Notes: generated by a model not told the origin, from the sequence alone. Shown: positions 17,556 through 25,953, numbered from the stretch's first letter. The stretch is DNA of 64,000 bases from Bacillota bacterium (GCA_023420895.1 JAEZUY010000040.1:1-64000), one strand, 5' to 3'. A program made the numbers and translations.

Positions 17556-19022
17556 ATGAATAGAGATGATGATAAAAATAAGGACTTTGAAGAAATAGAG
17601 TTTTTAAAAGACAGAGGAAATGAATCTAAAAAAAATGAAGAAGATATATCTAAAAAGATAGATTTTGAAGTTGAAAAACTTAGAAGACAGTTTGAATCGG
17701 GAAAAACTAAATCTTATGAATACAGAAGAAATTTTCTGAAAAGGCTGTATGAGAAAATAAAAGAAGAAGAGAAAACGATAGAAAAGGCATTAAAGTCAGA
17801 TTTAAATAAATCAGAATTTGAATCCTATATGTCTGAGATAGGCTTTGTGCTTTCTGAAATAAGATTTACAGAAAAGCGTCTTAAAAAGTGGATGAAGCCA
17901 AAAAGAGTTTTTCCGTCATTGACTCAAATGCCTTCATCGGTTAAAGAAGTATCAGAACCTTATGGAACCGCTCTGGTAATGAGTCCGTGGAACTATCCTT
18001 TTCAGCTTTCAATATCGCCTATAATAGGGGCAATTGCTGCAGGGAATACTGTGCTTTTAAAGCCGTCGGAATACAGCAGAAATACATCAGCAGTTCTAGA
18101 AAGAATTTTTAGAGATGATATTCTTTCAGAGTCTGTTTCAATAATAAAAGGCGGAAGAACTGCAAATGAAGAAATACTCAAAAGAGAATTTGACTATATA
18201 TTTTTTACAGGAAGTCCAAAGGTTGGAAAAGTCGTTTTAAATGCGGCTGCAGACAGTCTGACACCTGTGACACTTGAGCTTGGAGGGAAATCGCCTGTAA
18301 TAATAGAAAAGACTGCAGATATAGAGAAAACTGCAGAAAGAATATGCTTTGGGAAATTTCTGAATTTAGGACAGACATGCATAGCTCCAGACTATGTTCT
18401 CGTTGAAGAGAGCATAAAAGATGAATTTTTGAACAAAATGATAGAAAAGTTTAAAGAAATGATTCCGGATAATGAATATTTCAGAGAGAATTTCCCTAAG
18501 ATAATCAATAGAGGCCACTATTTAAGACTGAAAGAATATCTGAAAGATGCAGATATAATATACGGAGGAATTCTTTTCGACGAGAGAAGACAGATATATC
18601 CAGCCTTAATTAATGAACCCAGTCTTGAAAGTGATGTTATGACTGAAGAGATATTTGGGCCGATACTTCCAGTTATAAGCTGGAAAGATTTAAATGAGGC
18701 TATTAATATTGTAGAATCAAAGCCTAAACCTTTAGCGTTATATCTTTTCACGAAAGACAGAGAAGTTGAAAATAAAATTATCAAAGAACTTTCTTTCGGA
18801 GGAGGATGTGTGAACGATACTATAAGTCATATAATATCACCTAGAGCAGGATTTGGCGGAGTTGGAAACAGTGGAATGGGAAGATATCACGGGAAATATA
18901 CTTTTGAAACTTTCTCACATAAAAAAACTGTTTTAAAGAAAAGCTGGTTATTAGATTTGCCAGTGAAATACCATCCTTATACAGAAAAAGCTCTTAAACT
19001 TGTCAAAAAAATAATGAAATAA
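17556..19022 (+). CDS. Aldehyde dehydrogenase (NAD(P)-dependent, class 3-like)
   Basis: 488 aa. Oxidises aldehydes to acids. Visible: the cofactor/substrate region MSPWNYPFQL, the general base Glu in LELGGKSP (near 241), the catalytic Cys in GQTCIAPDYV (near 275), and the C-terminal FGGVGNSGMGRYHG. The short form without an oligomerisation tail and the SPWNYP sequence fit the class 3/fatty aldehyde group. About 35 extra N-terminal residues are acidic and lysine-rich and not part of the fold. SD CAGGAGG precedes ATG. Single gene between two terminator-like structures; the substrate cannot be inferred. Confidence 0.93.
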   Translation: MNRDDDKNKDFEEIEFLKDRGNESKKNEEDISKKIDFEVEKLRRQFESGKTKSYEYRRNFLKRLYEKIKEEEKTIEKALKSDLNKSEFESYMSEIGFVLSEIRFTEKRLKKWMKPKRVFPSLTQMPSSVKEVSEPYGTALVMSPWNYPFQLSISPIIGAIAAGNTVLLKPSEYSRNTSAVLERIFRDDILSESVSIIKGGRTANEEILKREFDYIFFTGSPKVGKVVLNAAADSLTPVTLELGGKSPVIIEKTADIEKTAERICFGKFLNLGQTCIAPDYVLVEESIKDEFLNKMIEKFKEMIPDNEYFRENFPKIINRGHYLRLKEYLKDADIIYGGILFDERRQIYPALINEPSLESDVMTEEIFGPILPVISWKDLNEAINIVESKPKPLALYLFTKDREVENKIIKELSFGGGCVNDTISHIISPRAGFGGVGNSGMGRYHGKYTFETFSHKKTVLKKSWLLDLPVKYHPYTEKALKLVKKIMK

Positions 19023-19042
19023 TAAATAGTAACGAACGATTT

Positions 19043-19136
19043 GTTCCAGCGATTTTTAGAGAAAAAACTTGTAACAGTTGAAATATAGCCATTTCATACT
19101 AAATGAAACTGTTTCTCTAATCGCTGGAACTTTTTT
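19043..19136 (+). other. Composite long hairpin (terminator or structured RNA) before the CRISPR leader
   Basis: Outer stem GTTCCAGCGATT (19043-19054) pairs perfectly with AATCGCTGGAAC (19119-19130). Inside it TAGAGAAA (19057-19064) pairs with TTTCTCTA (19112-19119), AACAGTT (19073-19079) with AACTGTT (19107-19113), and TTTCAT with ATGAAA; some of these overlap and compete. It ends in TTTTTT at 19131. The simplest reading is the terminator of the aldehyde dehydrogenase gene, but it is far longer and more nested than other terminators here. A small RNA or a short palindromic element is possible. Confidence 0.5.
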
Positions 19137-19201
19137 CTATAATAGGCTATAATACTATATTAAGAGAGGATAGCCAAATTAAGAATGGCTATTTTACAGG
19201 C

Positions 19202-19627
19202 GATGATCTTTAACATATGATGTGTTTAAATAACACTAGTTCCGTTGTGTTACTTTTTTTAAGTTTTGATGATCTTTAACATATGATGTGTTTAAATGCT
19301 TGGTATTTACAGTTCCTACAGCTTGTTTCTTTAATGATGATCTTTAACATATGATGTGTTTAAATAAAGTGAATTTATAAGAAATAAGGGCAAAATTATA
19401 GATGATCTTTAACATATGATGTGTTTAAATGTTTCATCCAGAATATCTTCTATAAAAACATTAAATCGATGATCTTTAACATATGATGTGTTTAAATTAT
19501 TTAAAAGAATTAGAAAAAGAGCAAAAGAAGAGATGATCTTTAACATATGATGTGTTTAAATTTGTATGTACCTGACACTTCTTCCTCCAGAACAGGTGAT
19601 GATCTTTAACATATGATGTGTTTAAAT
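19202..19627 (+). CRISPR. CRISPR array, 7 intact repeats, 6 spacers, no adjacent cas genes
   Basis: Seven identical 30-nt repeats start at 19202, 19268, 19336, 19401, 19468, 19532 and 19598. Each begins GATGATCTTTAAC and ends GATGTGTTTAAAT. The six spacers are 36, 38, 35, 37, 34 and 36 nt and share no sequence. Repeat length and the TTTAAAT 3' end resemble type I-B repeats of Clostridia, which would put transcription on the plus strand. Degenerate repeats on the right support this, as decay is usual at the leader-distal end. The short leader candidate is 19141-19201, with TATAAT at 19148 and a small hairpin (ATAGCCA/TGGCTAT, 19170-19192) ending in TTTT. No cas gene occurs in the window. Confidence 0.95.
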
Positions 19628-19649
19628 AGAGTAAAGAAGAGTAAAGTAT

Positions 19650-19679
19650 ATTCGCATAGTTCATATGATGTGTTTTGAT
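19650..19679 (+). repeat. Degenerate terminal CRISPR repeat
   Basis: The last 18 bases (19662-19679) match the repeat 3' end with two changes (CATATGATGTGTTTTGAT); the first 12 bases are unrelated. The interval to the preceding repeat is only 22 nt, so the last spacer unit has been shortened. Confidence 0.75.
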
Positions 19680-19691
19680 GTTTTTAAAATC

Positions 19692-19726
19692 AAGCTCCGA
19701 TTTGCTATCGGAGCTTTTCTTTTTTA
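19692..19726 (+). terminator. Terminator downstream of the CRISPR array
   Basis: Ten-bp stem AAGCTCCGAT/ATCGGAGCTT with a 5-nt loop and a long T-rich run. Placed to stop a plus-strand pre-crRNA. Confidence 0.88.
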
Positions 19727-19728
19727 TA

Positions 19729-19752
19729 TTCTTTAACATAATATATTTAAAT
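19729..19752 (+). repeat. Second decayed CRISPR repeat remnant
   Basis: TTCTTTAACATA followed by ATATATTTAAAT resembles the repeat core (ATCTTTAACATATG...TTTAAAT) with a short deletion. It lies beyond the terminator, so it is probably an older array end. Confidence 0.4.
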
Positions 19753-19846
19753 GGCAACAGAAACAAATTAAGTTTTATCATTTCAAAATATCTAATTGAA
19801 AAAATTTATAGAAAATTTCTTTAAAAAGATTTAATATAAATTAAAA

Positions 19847-19861
19847 TGGGTATCGTTATCA
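19847..19861 (+). promoter_or_regulatory. Fur-like box upstream of the encapsulated ferritin gene
   Basis: TGGGTATCGTTATCA matches the 7-1-7 Fur consensus TGATAAT-n-ATTATCA at 10 of 14 positions; the right half (GTTATCA) is nearly perfect. It lies about 38 nt before the ferritin start codon. Iron control is plausible for this operon, but the match is moderate. Confidence 0.4.
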
Positions 19862-19898
19862 ATAGATAGAACAATATTATTTAAAGAGGTGTGTAAAA

Positions 19899-20264
19899 AT
19901 GGCAAATGATTATCACGAACCGGCCCAGGAAATGAGTGCACATGATAGAGATATCATAAGGGCAATTAACAGTCTAAAAGAGGAAATCGAAGCAGTAGAC
20001 TGGTATATGCAAAGGGTTGCAACAGCAACGGACCAAGAACTTAAAGACATAATGTGGCATAATGCAGTAGAAGAAATAGAGCATGCAATGATGACACTTG
20101 AATGGCTTAGAAGAAATCAGGACGGATGGGATGAACAGATGAGAACATATCTGTTTAAAGAAAAGCCTATAATGGAACTTGAAGAAAATGAAGAAGACGG
20201 CGAAGAGAGTGAAGTTCAGCCGGAACAGAGTTCTCTGAATATAGGAGAAATAGGAGAATTATAA
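19899..20264 (+). CDS. Encapsulated ferritin-like protein (EncFtn), encapsulin cargo
   Basis: 121 aa. The helical core (about 10-90) has the EncFtn pattern: EEIEAVDWYMQR on the first helix and AVEEIEHAMMTLEWLRR on the second. These supply the Glu, His and Trp residues that form a di-iron site across a subunit interface, oxidising Fe(II). After an acidic linker (EENEEDGEESE) the protein ends SSLNIGEIGEL, a typical encapsulation peptide that docks cargo inside the shell. The shell gene follows 27 nt later. SD AAAGAGGTG precedes ATG; a Fur-like box lies upstream. Confidence 0.94.
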   Translation: MANDYHEPAQEMSAHDRDIIRAINSLKEEIEAVDWYMQRVATATDQELKDIMWHNAVEEIEHAMMTLEWLRRNQDGWDEQMRTYLFKEKPIMELEENEEDGEESEVQPEQSSLNIGEIGEL

Positions 20265-20291
20265 TTTAAGTAATAATTAGGAGGAGATAGT

Positions 20292-21089
20292 ATGAATATT
20301 TTAAAAAGAAATATAGCGCCGATATCAGCAGAAGCTTGGGAAGAAATAGACAATACAGCAAAAGACGTTCTTTTAAATATACTTTCTGCAAGAAGGGTTC
20401 TTAAAGTAAATGGTCCTAAAGGATGGGACTATGCGGCTCTTCCTGAAGGCAGAATAAAAAAAGGTGATGAAGCGAAGGACAACGGAGGAGTAGGAACAGG
20501 TATCTATAAAGTAAAACCTCTAGTAGAAGCAAGAGCCAGTTTTGAATTAAACAAATGGGAGCTCGATAATATAGAAAGAGGAGCAAAAGATGTAGAACTG
20601 GATTCTCTTGAAGAAGCATGTGAAAATATAGCTGTATTTGAAGAAGAAGCTATTTATAATGGGTATGAAAAAGGTAAAATAAAGGGTCTTGTTAAATCAG
20701 CAGGACATAAAAAAGAATTAGGAAAAGATGGAAATGAAATATTAAAGGCTGTAGGAGAAGGAGTATATACTCTGAAAAATTCATATGTGGACGGACCATA
20801 TAATTTAATAGTATCCTCAGATGCATTTGATAGAATAAATACAGTTTATGAAGGCGCGTACCTTATAAATCTTATAGAAAAAATTATAGGCGGAAAAGTT
20901 ATAAGATCTAAAGTTGTTAAAGGAGCGATTATGATTCCTTATAAAGATGAGGATTTAGAATTTACAGTAGGTCAGGATTTAGCAGTTGGATTTGAAGGAG
21001 AAACTGAAAAAACTGTAAAACTTTTCATAACAGAGTCATTTACTTTAAGAGTTTTAGATGAAAATAAAATAATAGCATATTCTCTATAA
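20292..21089 (+). CDS. Encapsulin nanocompartment shell protein (family 1)
   Basis: 265 aa, the usual length for family 1 encapsulins with an HK97-like fold. Start NILKRNIAPISAEAWEEID, the elongated-loop region around VKPLVEARASFELNKWELD, and the P-domain/A-domain blocks near DGPYNLIVSSDAFDRI and GQDLAVGFEGETE are characteristic. Subunits self-assemble into a shell that encloses the ferritin-like cargo encoded just upstream, making an iron store. SD AGGAGGAGATAGT precedes ATG. The two-gene operon ends in a strong palindromic terminator. Confidence 0.96.
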   Translation: MNILKRNIAPISAEAWEEIDNTAKDVLLNILSARRVLKVNGPKGWDYAALPEGRIKKGDEAKDNGGVGTGIYKVKPLVEARASFELNKWELDNIERGAKDVELDSLEEACENIAVFEEEAIYNGYEKGKIKGLVKSAGHKKELGKDGNEILKAVGEGVYTLKNSYVDGPYNLIVSSDAFDRINTVYEGAYLINLIEKIIGGKVIRSKVVKGAIMIPYKDEDLEFTVGQDLAVGFEGETEKTVKLFITESFTLRVLDENKIIAYSL

Positions 21090-21105
21090 ATAATAAGATG
21101 AACAT

Positions 21106-21137
21106 AAAAAACTTCCGGAATTCCGGAAGTTTTTTTA
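21106..21137. terminator. Bidirectional terminator
   Basis: Near-perfect palindrome ACTTCCGG-AATT-CCGGAAGT flanked by AAAAA and TTTTTTT. It serves the encapsulin operon and the convergent minus-strand operon. Confidence 0.92.
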
Positions 21138-21443
21138 TCTCCAGCCATTTGCATTTACGACTGTAATTGTATTTACCATCTCGTAGTAATCGAAAACAAA
21201 TTTTAAATAATCTCCGTCAACTTCTACTGATTTGGGTTTCATATTCACTCTTGCATCTAATCCCCATGAATTGAAGAAGTTTAGAAAGAAACCTCTGAAA
21301 ATTTCCTTTCTGTCTTCTGGGAGTTCATCATATCCCGGAGTATTTTCTGGTTTCATTCCGTAGATTTTTTCAATATCATCTAAGTCTCTGAGTTTAAAAT
21401 CATTTATTCCCAGTTCTTTATATTTTTCGATACTTTCTAACAA
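21135..21443 (-). CDS. Unrecognised small protein (102 aa) in nadK operon
   Basis: No family recognised. The protein is soluble-looking and acidic: an N-terminal helical half (LESIEKYKELGINDFKLRDLDD region) and a C-terminal half with alternating hydrophobics (DGDYLKFVFDYYEMVN), suggesting a small alpha/beta domain. TTG start behind AGAGGTG. It lies 17 nt downstream of nadK and is surely co-transcribed. The C-terminus runs into the terminator. Confidence 0.7.
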   Translation of the reverse strand: MLESIEKYKELGINDFKLRDLDDIEKIYGMKPENTPGYDELPEDRKEIFRGFFLNFFNSWGLDARVNMKPKSVEVDGDYLKFVFDYYEMVNTITVVNANGWR

Positions 21444-21460
21444 TATTTACACCTCTCTGA

Positions 21461-22261
21461 CTATAAGAATTTTTCTTTTACATTTTTCCAGAAGCTTTTA
21501 TCTTTAATAACTAATTTATTGATGGTCTTTTTAGAGTACTGAAAATTCAGTTTAATAACATCACTGAAGCTGTACTGAATTCCGTCTGCTATAACGTTCA
21601 TAACATCTTCTCTGTATTCAGGTCTTACTACTAGAGAAGCGTCTGAAGGAAATATCAGACTGTTATTAAGACTTCTATAGGCTTTCGAAGAAATTGGAGC
21701 GATTGAAGCCAGCTGCAGTGTATGAAGTGAAGGGGCAATAATACTGCCGCCGCATGAATAGTTATAGCCGGTGCTTCCTATAGGTGTCGAAACTATTATT
21801 CCGTCACCGCTCACTTTTTCAAAAAGCATTCCATCTATGTAGATATCGACGTGTATTACTTTATTAGCAAGTCCTTTTATAGCGATTTCGTTAACTGCAA
21901 AAATGTGCTGTTCTTCAGATGAAGTTTTCACACAGCATTCAACGAGCGCTATTTTTTCTAATGTATAATTTTCTTCCTTGAGGCTGTCTACCAGAAGATC
22001 TAAATTATTTGGCGATATTTCCTGGAAAAAACCTAGATGTCCCGTATTGATTCCTACAAATGGAATCTGAGAAAAATCTGTCATATGGATTGCTCTCAAG
22101 AATGAACCGTCTCCGCCGATACATACTGTAGCTACAGCATCTTCTGAACAGTTAGTAGTGAAATTGAAACCTGCATCGCTCAGTTTCTGAGTAAGTATGT
22201 CAAAAGCTTCGAGAGAAGGGGCGTTATCATTATATATTATATTTACGAGTTTACAGCTCAA
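21461..22261 (-). CDS. nadK: NAD kinase
   Basis: About 266 aa. Phosphorylates NAD to NADP. Signatures: GGDGSFLRA (near residue 50), the NE motif in FAVNEIAIKG, and GDGIIVSTPIGSTGYNYS. The start is placed at TTG 22261 because the in-frame GTG at 22270 is part of the SD GGAGGTG; the resulting start is compatible with KLVNIIYN near the N-terminus, as in other NAD kinases. First gene of a two-gene minus-strand operon. Confidence 0.94.
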   Translation of the reverse strand: MSCKLVNIIYNDNAPSLEAFDILTQKLSDAGFNFTTNCSEDAVATVCIGGDGSFLRAIHMTDFSQIPFVGINTGHLGFFQEISPNNLDLLVDSLKEENYTLEKIALVECCVKTSSEEQHIFAVNEIAIKGLANKVIHVDIYIDGMLFEKVSGDGIIVSTPIGSTGYNYSCGGSIIAPSLHTLQLASIAPISSKAYRSLNNSLIFPSDASLVVRPEYREDVMNVIADGIQYSFSDVIKLNFQYSKKTINKLVIKDKSFWKNVKEKFL

Positions 22262-22363
22262 AACGGCCACCTCCTTATTTTGGTATTAATTTAATTATAA
22301 TATATTGTGTGGAAATATCAAACCTATTGAACACGGAATCTCTTTTATAAACGGCGTTATCTC

Positions 22364-22372
22364 TGATATAAT
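22364..22372 (+). promoter_or_regulatory. Extended -10 promoter
   Basis: TG at 22364-22365 and TATAAT at 22367-22372, with a weak -35 (TTTATA) 17 bp upstream. It drives the pseudouridine synthase gene. Confidence 0.6.
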
Positions 22373-22422
22373 GTAAGAACGAAAATAATCAAGAGGAAAT
22401 ATTTATAAAGGACTGATGTTTT

Positions 22423-23340
22423 TTGGAAGATAGCAAGTTTCAGGACAGTGAGAGCTGCGTATCATTCAAAGTGAAAAGAGATTGTGATAAACTCGAAAAT
22501 TATCTTAAAGAGGATTACGGTGTTTCATCAAGAATGATAAAAAGAATGGTAAGAGACAAATCAATATATCTTAATCGGGAAAAAGTCAGAAGAAATGTTA
22601 AAGTAAGAAAAGGAGATATAATTCATCTTATTATGGGGGATGAGGAAGAGAACAGCCTTCCGGATCCTGAGGTGAATCTCAATATAGTGTATGAGGATAT
22701 GGATTTACTAGTTCTCAACAAACAGCCTTATACGGTAGTCCATACAACTAGAAATCACCAGATGGGAACTATTGCAAATGGGGTTGCCGATTATTTCATA
22801 ACAAAAGATATAAAAAAGAGAGTGAGATTTATAAATAGACTCGACAGAGATACATCAGGGATTCTGCTTATAGGAAAGAATTCATTTTCACATCAGCAGG
22901 TTTCAGATCAGTTTAAAAACGACACAGTGACAAAAAAATACATGACTTTAGTCGATGGAGTCGTTAAAGCTGACAGAGGAACTATAGATGCGCCTATTGA
23001 AAGAGAAGATGCGGAAGAGTCTATAATAAGAGTTGTAAGACCTGACGGAAAGAGAGCAGTTACTCATTTTGAAGTTGCTGAAAGGTATAAAAATGCAACT
23101 TTATTAAAAGTAAGGCTTGAAACTGGTAGAACTCATCAAATTAGGGTACATTTAAAATATATGGGACATCCTATAATAGGTGATGAACTGTATTTTGAAA
23201 AATCTCCTTATATTGACAGGCAGGCGCTTCATTCTTACTATATGGAAATTGAACAGCCAAGGACTAGGGAGAAACTTATGCTTGAGGCAGAACTTCCGGA
23301 AGACATGAAAAATCTTATAGAAGTTCTGAAAAAAGCTTAG
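22423..23340 (+). CDS. RluA/RluD-family 23S rRNA pseudouridine synthase
   Basis: 305 aa. An N-terminal S4 RNA-binding domain (about 22-75, SSRMIKRMVRDKSIYLN) is followed by the pseudouridine synthase domain with RLDRDTSGILL; the catalytic Asp is near residue 141. HQIRVHLKYMGHPIIGD is the second family block. The TTG start lies 10 nt after AAAGGA; the ATG at 22416 is out of frame. The exact target uridine cannot be assigned. Confidence 0.93.
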   Translation: MEDSKFQDSESCVSFKVKRDCDKLENYLKEDYGVSSRMIKRMVRDKSIYLNREKVRRNVKVRKGDIIHLIMGDEEENSLPDPEVNLNIVYEDMDLLVLNKQPYTVVHTTRNHQMGTIANGVADYFITKDIKKRVRFINRLDRDTSGILLIGKNSFSHQQVSDQFKNDTVTKKYMTLVDGVVKADRGTIDAPIEREDAEESIIRVVRPDGKRAVTHFEVAERYKNATLLKVRLETGRTHQIRVHLKYMGHPIIGDELYFEKSPYIDRQALHSYYMEIEQPRTREKLMLEAELPEDMKNLIEVLKKA

Positions 23341-23358
23341 ATTAAAGGTGGGGATAAA

Positions 23359-23610
23359 ATGTTAGCAGATATCTACATGAACAGATTTATATGCAATGAG
23401 GGTTATTATGTTATGGTACTTAAAATTCCTGAAAAGGTCTTATTTAATGCTTATGACACGGTAGATGATGATGCGATACTGGAACTTGTTGCATCATATC
23501 TAAGCTGTATTCACGAAGAGGGAAAACCGAGAAATGTTTCAATAACTAAGCTTGACGACAATTCTTATATTGTGGAAATGGAACTTAATTATTATGATTT
23601 GTCTATATAA
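23359..23610 (+). CDS. Small conserved-looking hypothetical protein (83 aa)
   Basis: No family recognised. Compact, acidic, alternating beta/alpha character: an N-terminal strand pair around VMVLKIPEKVLF, a helix with DDDAILELVASYL, and a final strand SYIVEMELNYY. No signal or membrane segment. SD AAAGGTGG precedes ATG. It lies 18 nt after the pseudouridine synthase gene and 59 nt before ppaC, so it is likely part of the same transcript. Confidence 0.75.
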   Translation: MLADIYMNRFICNEGYYVMVLKIPEKVLFNAYDTVDDDAILELVASYLSCIHEEGKPRNVSITKLDDNSYIVEMELNYYDLSI

Positions 23611-23669
23611 ATCTTTTTAAAAGAGTTATAATAAAAAGACAGGATTAAATTAGAGGAGATGATATTTTT

Positions 23670-25283
23670 ATGACTACATTCATATTTGGGCATAAGAATC
23701 CAGATACAGACAGTATAACTTCAGCAATATCTCTGTCTTATCTGAAAAATAAGCTAGGAATGAATACTAAACCGATGAGACTCGGTGAAATAAATAAAGA
23801 GACAGAATTCGTTTTAAATAAATTCGGAGTTGAAAAGCCTGAACTTCTTAAAGATGTTAGACCTCAAGTTCTAGATCTTTCATATGAAGAAACAATTTCA
23901 GCGCTTCCGACAGAATCTATAGAAGAATGTAAAGATCTTCTGAAAAATGATGAAACAGCACTTCTAAATATAGTTGATGAAGATAACAAGCTTCTAGGAG
24001 TTGTAAATCTTAAAGACATAGCAGTTAAAACTTTAAAGAAAAATCTTGATACTATAGATGCTTCAGTTTCAAATCTTCTTACTATATTAGACGGAAAACT
24101 TGAAAACGGAAAAAAAGAAGGAAAAATTTCAGGAAAGGTGAAACTGGTTGCAAGAGTTCACGATTTCGAAGATGTTAATAAAGGCGATGTTCTTATAACA
24201 TCAAGCAGTAAAGTTGCAAAAAAAGCGGCTAAAGCGAAAGTGAATCTTATAATATTCACTAATGGAAAAGAACTTGATGAAGAAGCAGTTGAAGCCTTAA
24301 GAGACAGCAAATCATCAGTTATAACTACAAAAATGGATATATTCTCTGTAGCAAGACTTATAGACAGAACTAACGATATATCTACTGTAATGAACAGTGA
24401 TGTAATTAAATTCGAAGAAGAAGACTTCCTTGAAGATGTTAAAGAAGTTATGCTTGAGTGCAAGAGAAGAAGCTTCCCTGTAGTGGACAGCGAAGGCGTT
24501 CTTAAAGGAATGATAGACAGAAACCACATAATCAATCCGGACAGAAAAGAAGTTATACTTGTTGACCACAATGAATACGGACAGTCAGTAAATGGACTGA
24601 AAGAAGCGAATGTAATAGAAATAGTTGACCACCATAAAATCGGAGGAATAATGACTTCTAATCCTATTTCATTCAGAAATATGACTGTAGGAAGCACTTG
24701 TACAATAGTTTATACTATGTTTAAAGAGAATAATATTGAAATACCTAGAGAAATAGCAGGACTTCTGATATCTGGCATAACGTCTGATACTCTTATAATG
24801 AGATCGCCTACAACTACTCAGGTCGATGTAGATGCGATAAGAGATTTAGAAAAAATGCTTGATTTAGACGTAAAAGAATATGGAATGGAAATGTTTAAAG
24901 CGGGAACTTCACTTGAAGGTTTCTCAATAGAAGAAATATTCTACAGAGATTTCAAAGAGTTCTCTCTTGACGGGCATAAAGTTGGAATAGGACAAGTTTT
25001 CACTCTTGATATTGACGATATAATGGCTAATAAAGATAAATATCTTGAATTTATAAATAAAGAGCAGGATAAAGATGATTATTATATAGCTCTGCTCGCA
25101 TTTACAGATATAATAGATGAAGGTTCTTATATAATGTACGCTGCTGACAAGCCTAAGATAATAACGTCTGCTTTCGATGTAGATGAAGAACAGGGAGCAT
25201 TCGTTCCTGAGCTTGTATCTAGAAAGAAACAGATAGTTCCGAAGCTTACAGAAGCTTACAATATATATGGAAAAAATGACTAA
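23670..25283 (+). CDS. ppaC: Manganese-dependent inorganic pyrophosphatase with CBS-DRTGG regulatory insert
   Basis: 537 aa, about 230 longer than plain family II pyrophosphatases. DHH phosphoesterase motifs HKNPDTDS (8-15) and VDHHKIGG flank a long insert. The insert contains one CBS motif (about 70-130), a DRTGG-type domain (about 130-235) and a second CBS motif (about 240-290). In this subfamily the insert binds adenine nucleotides (AMP/ADP inhibition, diadenosine polyphosphate activation). The C-terminal DHHA2 region has the SRKKQIVPKL block. Hydrolyses PPi to keep biosynthesis running forward. SD AGAGGAG precedes ATG. Confidence 0.95.
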   Translation: MTTFIFGHKNPDTDSITSAISLSYLKNKLGMNTKPMRLGEINKETEFVLNKFGVEKPELLKDVRPQVLDLSYEETISALPTESIEECKDLLKNDETALLNIVDEDNKLLGVVNLKDIAVKTLKKNLDTIDASVSNLLTILDGKLENGKKEGKISGKVKLVARVHDFEDVNKGDVLITSSSKVAKKAAKAKVNLIIFTNGKELDEEAVEALRDSKSSVITTKMDIFSVARLIDRTNDISTVMNSDVIKFEEEDFLEDVKEVMLECKRRSFPVVDSEGVLKGMIDRNHIINPDRKEVILVDHNEYGQSVNGLKEANVIEIVDHHKIGGIMTSNPISFRNMTVGSTCTIVYTMFKENNIEIPREIAGLLISGITSDTLIMRSPTTTQVDVDAIRDLEKMLDLDVKEYGMEMFKAGTSLEGFSIEEIFYRDFKEFSLDGHKVGIGQVFTLDIDDIMANKDKYLEFINKEQDKDDYYIALLAFTDIIDEGSYIMYAADKPKIITSAFDVDEEQGAFVPELVSRKKQIVPKLTEAYNIYGKND

Positions 25284-25953
25284 TAAAGTGAAAAATACTG
25301 AGAGAGGCAGATTCTTTTCATCCTGGAGCGGAGGAAAAGATTCCTGCCTCGCTTTTTTTAAGGCTAAAGAAGCAGGATTTGAACCTTCAATTTTATTTAC
25401 AGCTCTCGATTCAGACGGAATAAGCACGAGAGCGCATGGATTTGAAAAAGACATAGTAGAAAAACAGGCGGAAATGATGGGTGTTGATATATATACGGTT
25501 GCAGCAGGCTGGGGGAAATATGAAGGAAAACTTCTTGAATTTATGAAAATGGTTAAATCTAAAGGCGTAGATTACGGGGTTTTTGGAGATATAGACTTGG
25601 AATCTCACAGAGTATGGCTTGAGAATATATGTAAAAAGGCCGATATAAAGCCTATTTTTCCTCTATGGAATATGGAAAGAGAGAAAGTAGTGAAAGAATT
25701 TCTGGAAAACGGATTTAAGACTAGAATAGCGGCATGCAAAAAAGAATACAGAATGGAAGATTTATTAGGAAAAGATCTTAATTTCGATACAATTGAAGAA
25801 CTCAAAAAAAGAAATATAGATGTAGCTGGTGAAAATGGAGAATTTCATACAATAGTTTATTCCGGGCCTATTTTTATTAAAAATATTGAGATAGAAGAAT
25901 GCGGAACCGTTGAAAATGAAAAAAATATAATCAAGAAATACAGAGTTAAATGA
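25267..25953 (+). CDS. PP-loop ATPase of the diphthine-ammonia ligase (Dph6)-like family
   Basis: 228 aa. The PP-loop SWSGGKDSC (about 19-27) binds ATP. The conserved GENGEFHTIV block near residue 195 and the AGWGKYEG and GVFGDIDLESHR segments match the Dph6/MJ0570-type family. In Archaea and eukaryotes it amidates diphthine on EF2; Bacteria lack diphthamide, so the bacterial substrate is unknown. The start is ATG 25267 or 25276, inside the end of ppaC, with no clear SD, suggesting translational coupling to ppaC. Confidence 0.8.
   Translation: MEKMTNKVKNTERGRFFSSWSGGKDSCLAFFKAKEAGFEPSILFTALDSDGISTRAHGFEKDIVEKQAEMMGVDIYTVAAGWGKYEGKLLEFMKMVKSKGVDYGVFGDIDLESHRVWLENICKKADIKPIFPLWNMEREKVVKEFLENGFKTRIAACKKEYRMEDLLGKDLNFDTIEELKKRNIDVAGENGEFHTIVYSGPIFIKNIEIEECGTVENEKNIIKKYRVK

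Noticed and set aside
19497..19781. Open frame on the minus strand across the CRISPR array
   Set aside because: It is made of translated repeats and spacers, has no SD and overlaps a terminator; an artefact of the 30-nt repeat.
19023..19898. cas genes or tracrRNA near the CRISPR array
   Set aside because: No Cas protein motifs in any frame here; the composite hairpin has no anti-repeat complementary to the CRISPR repeat.
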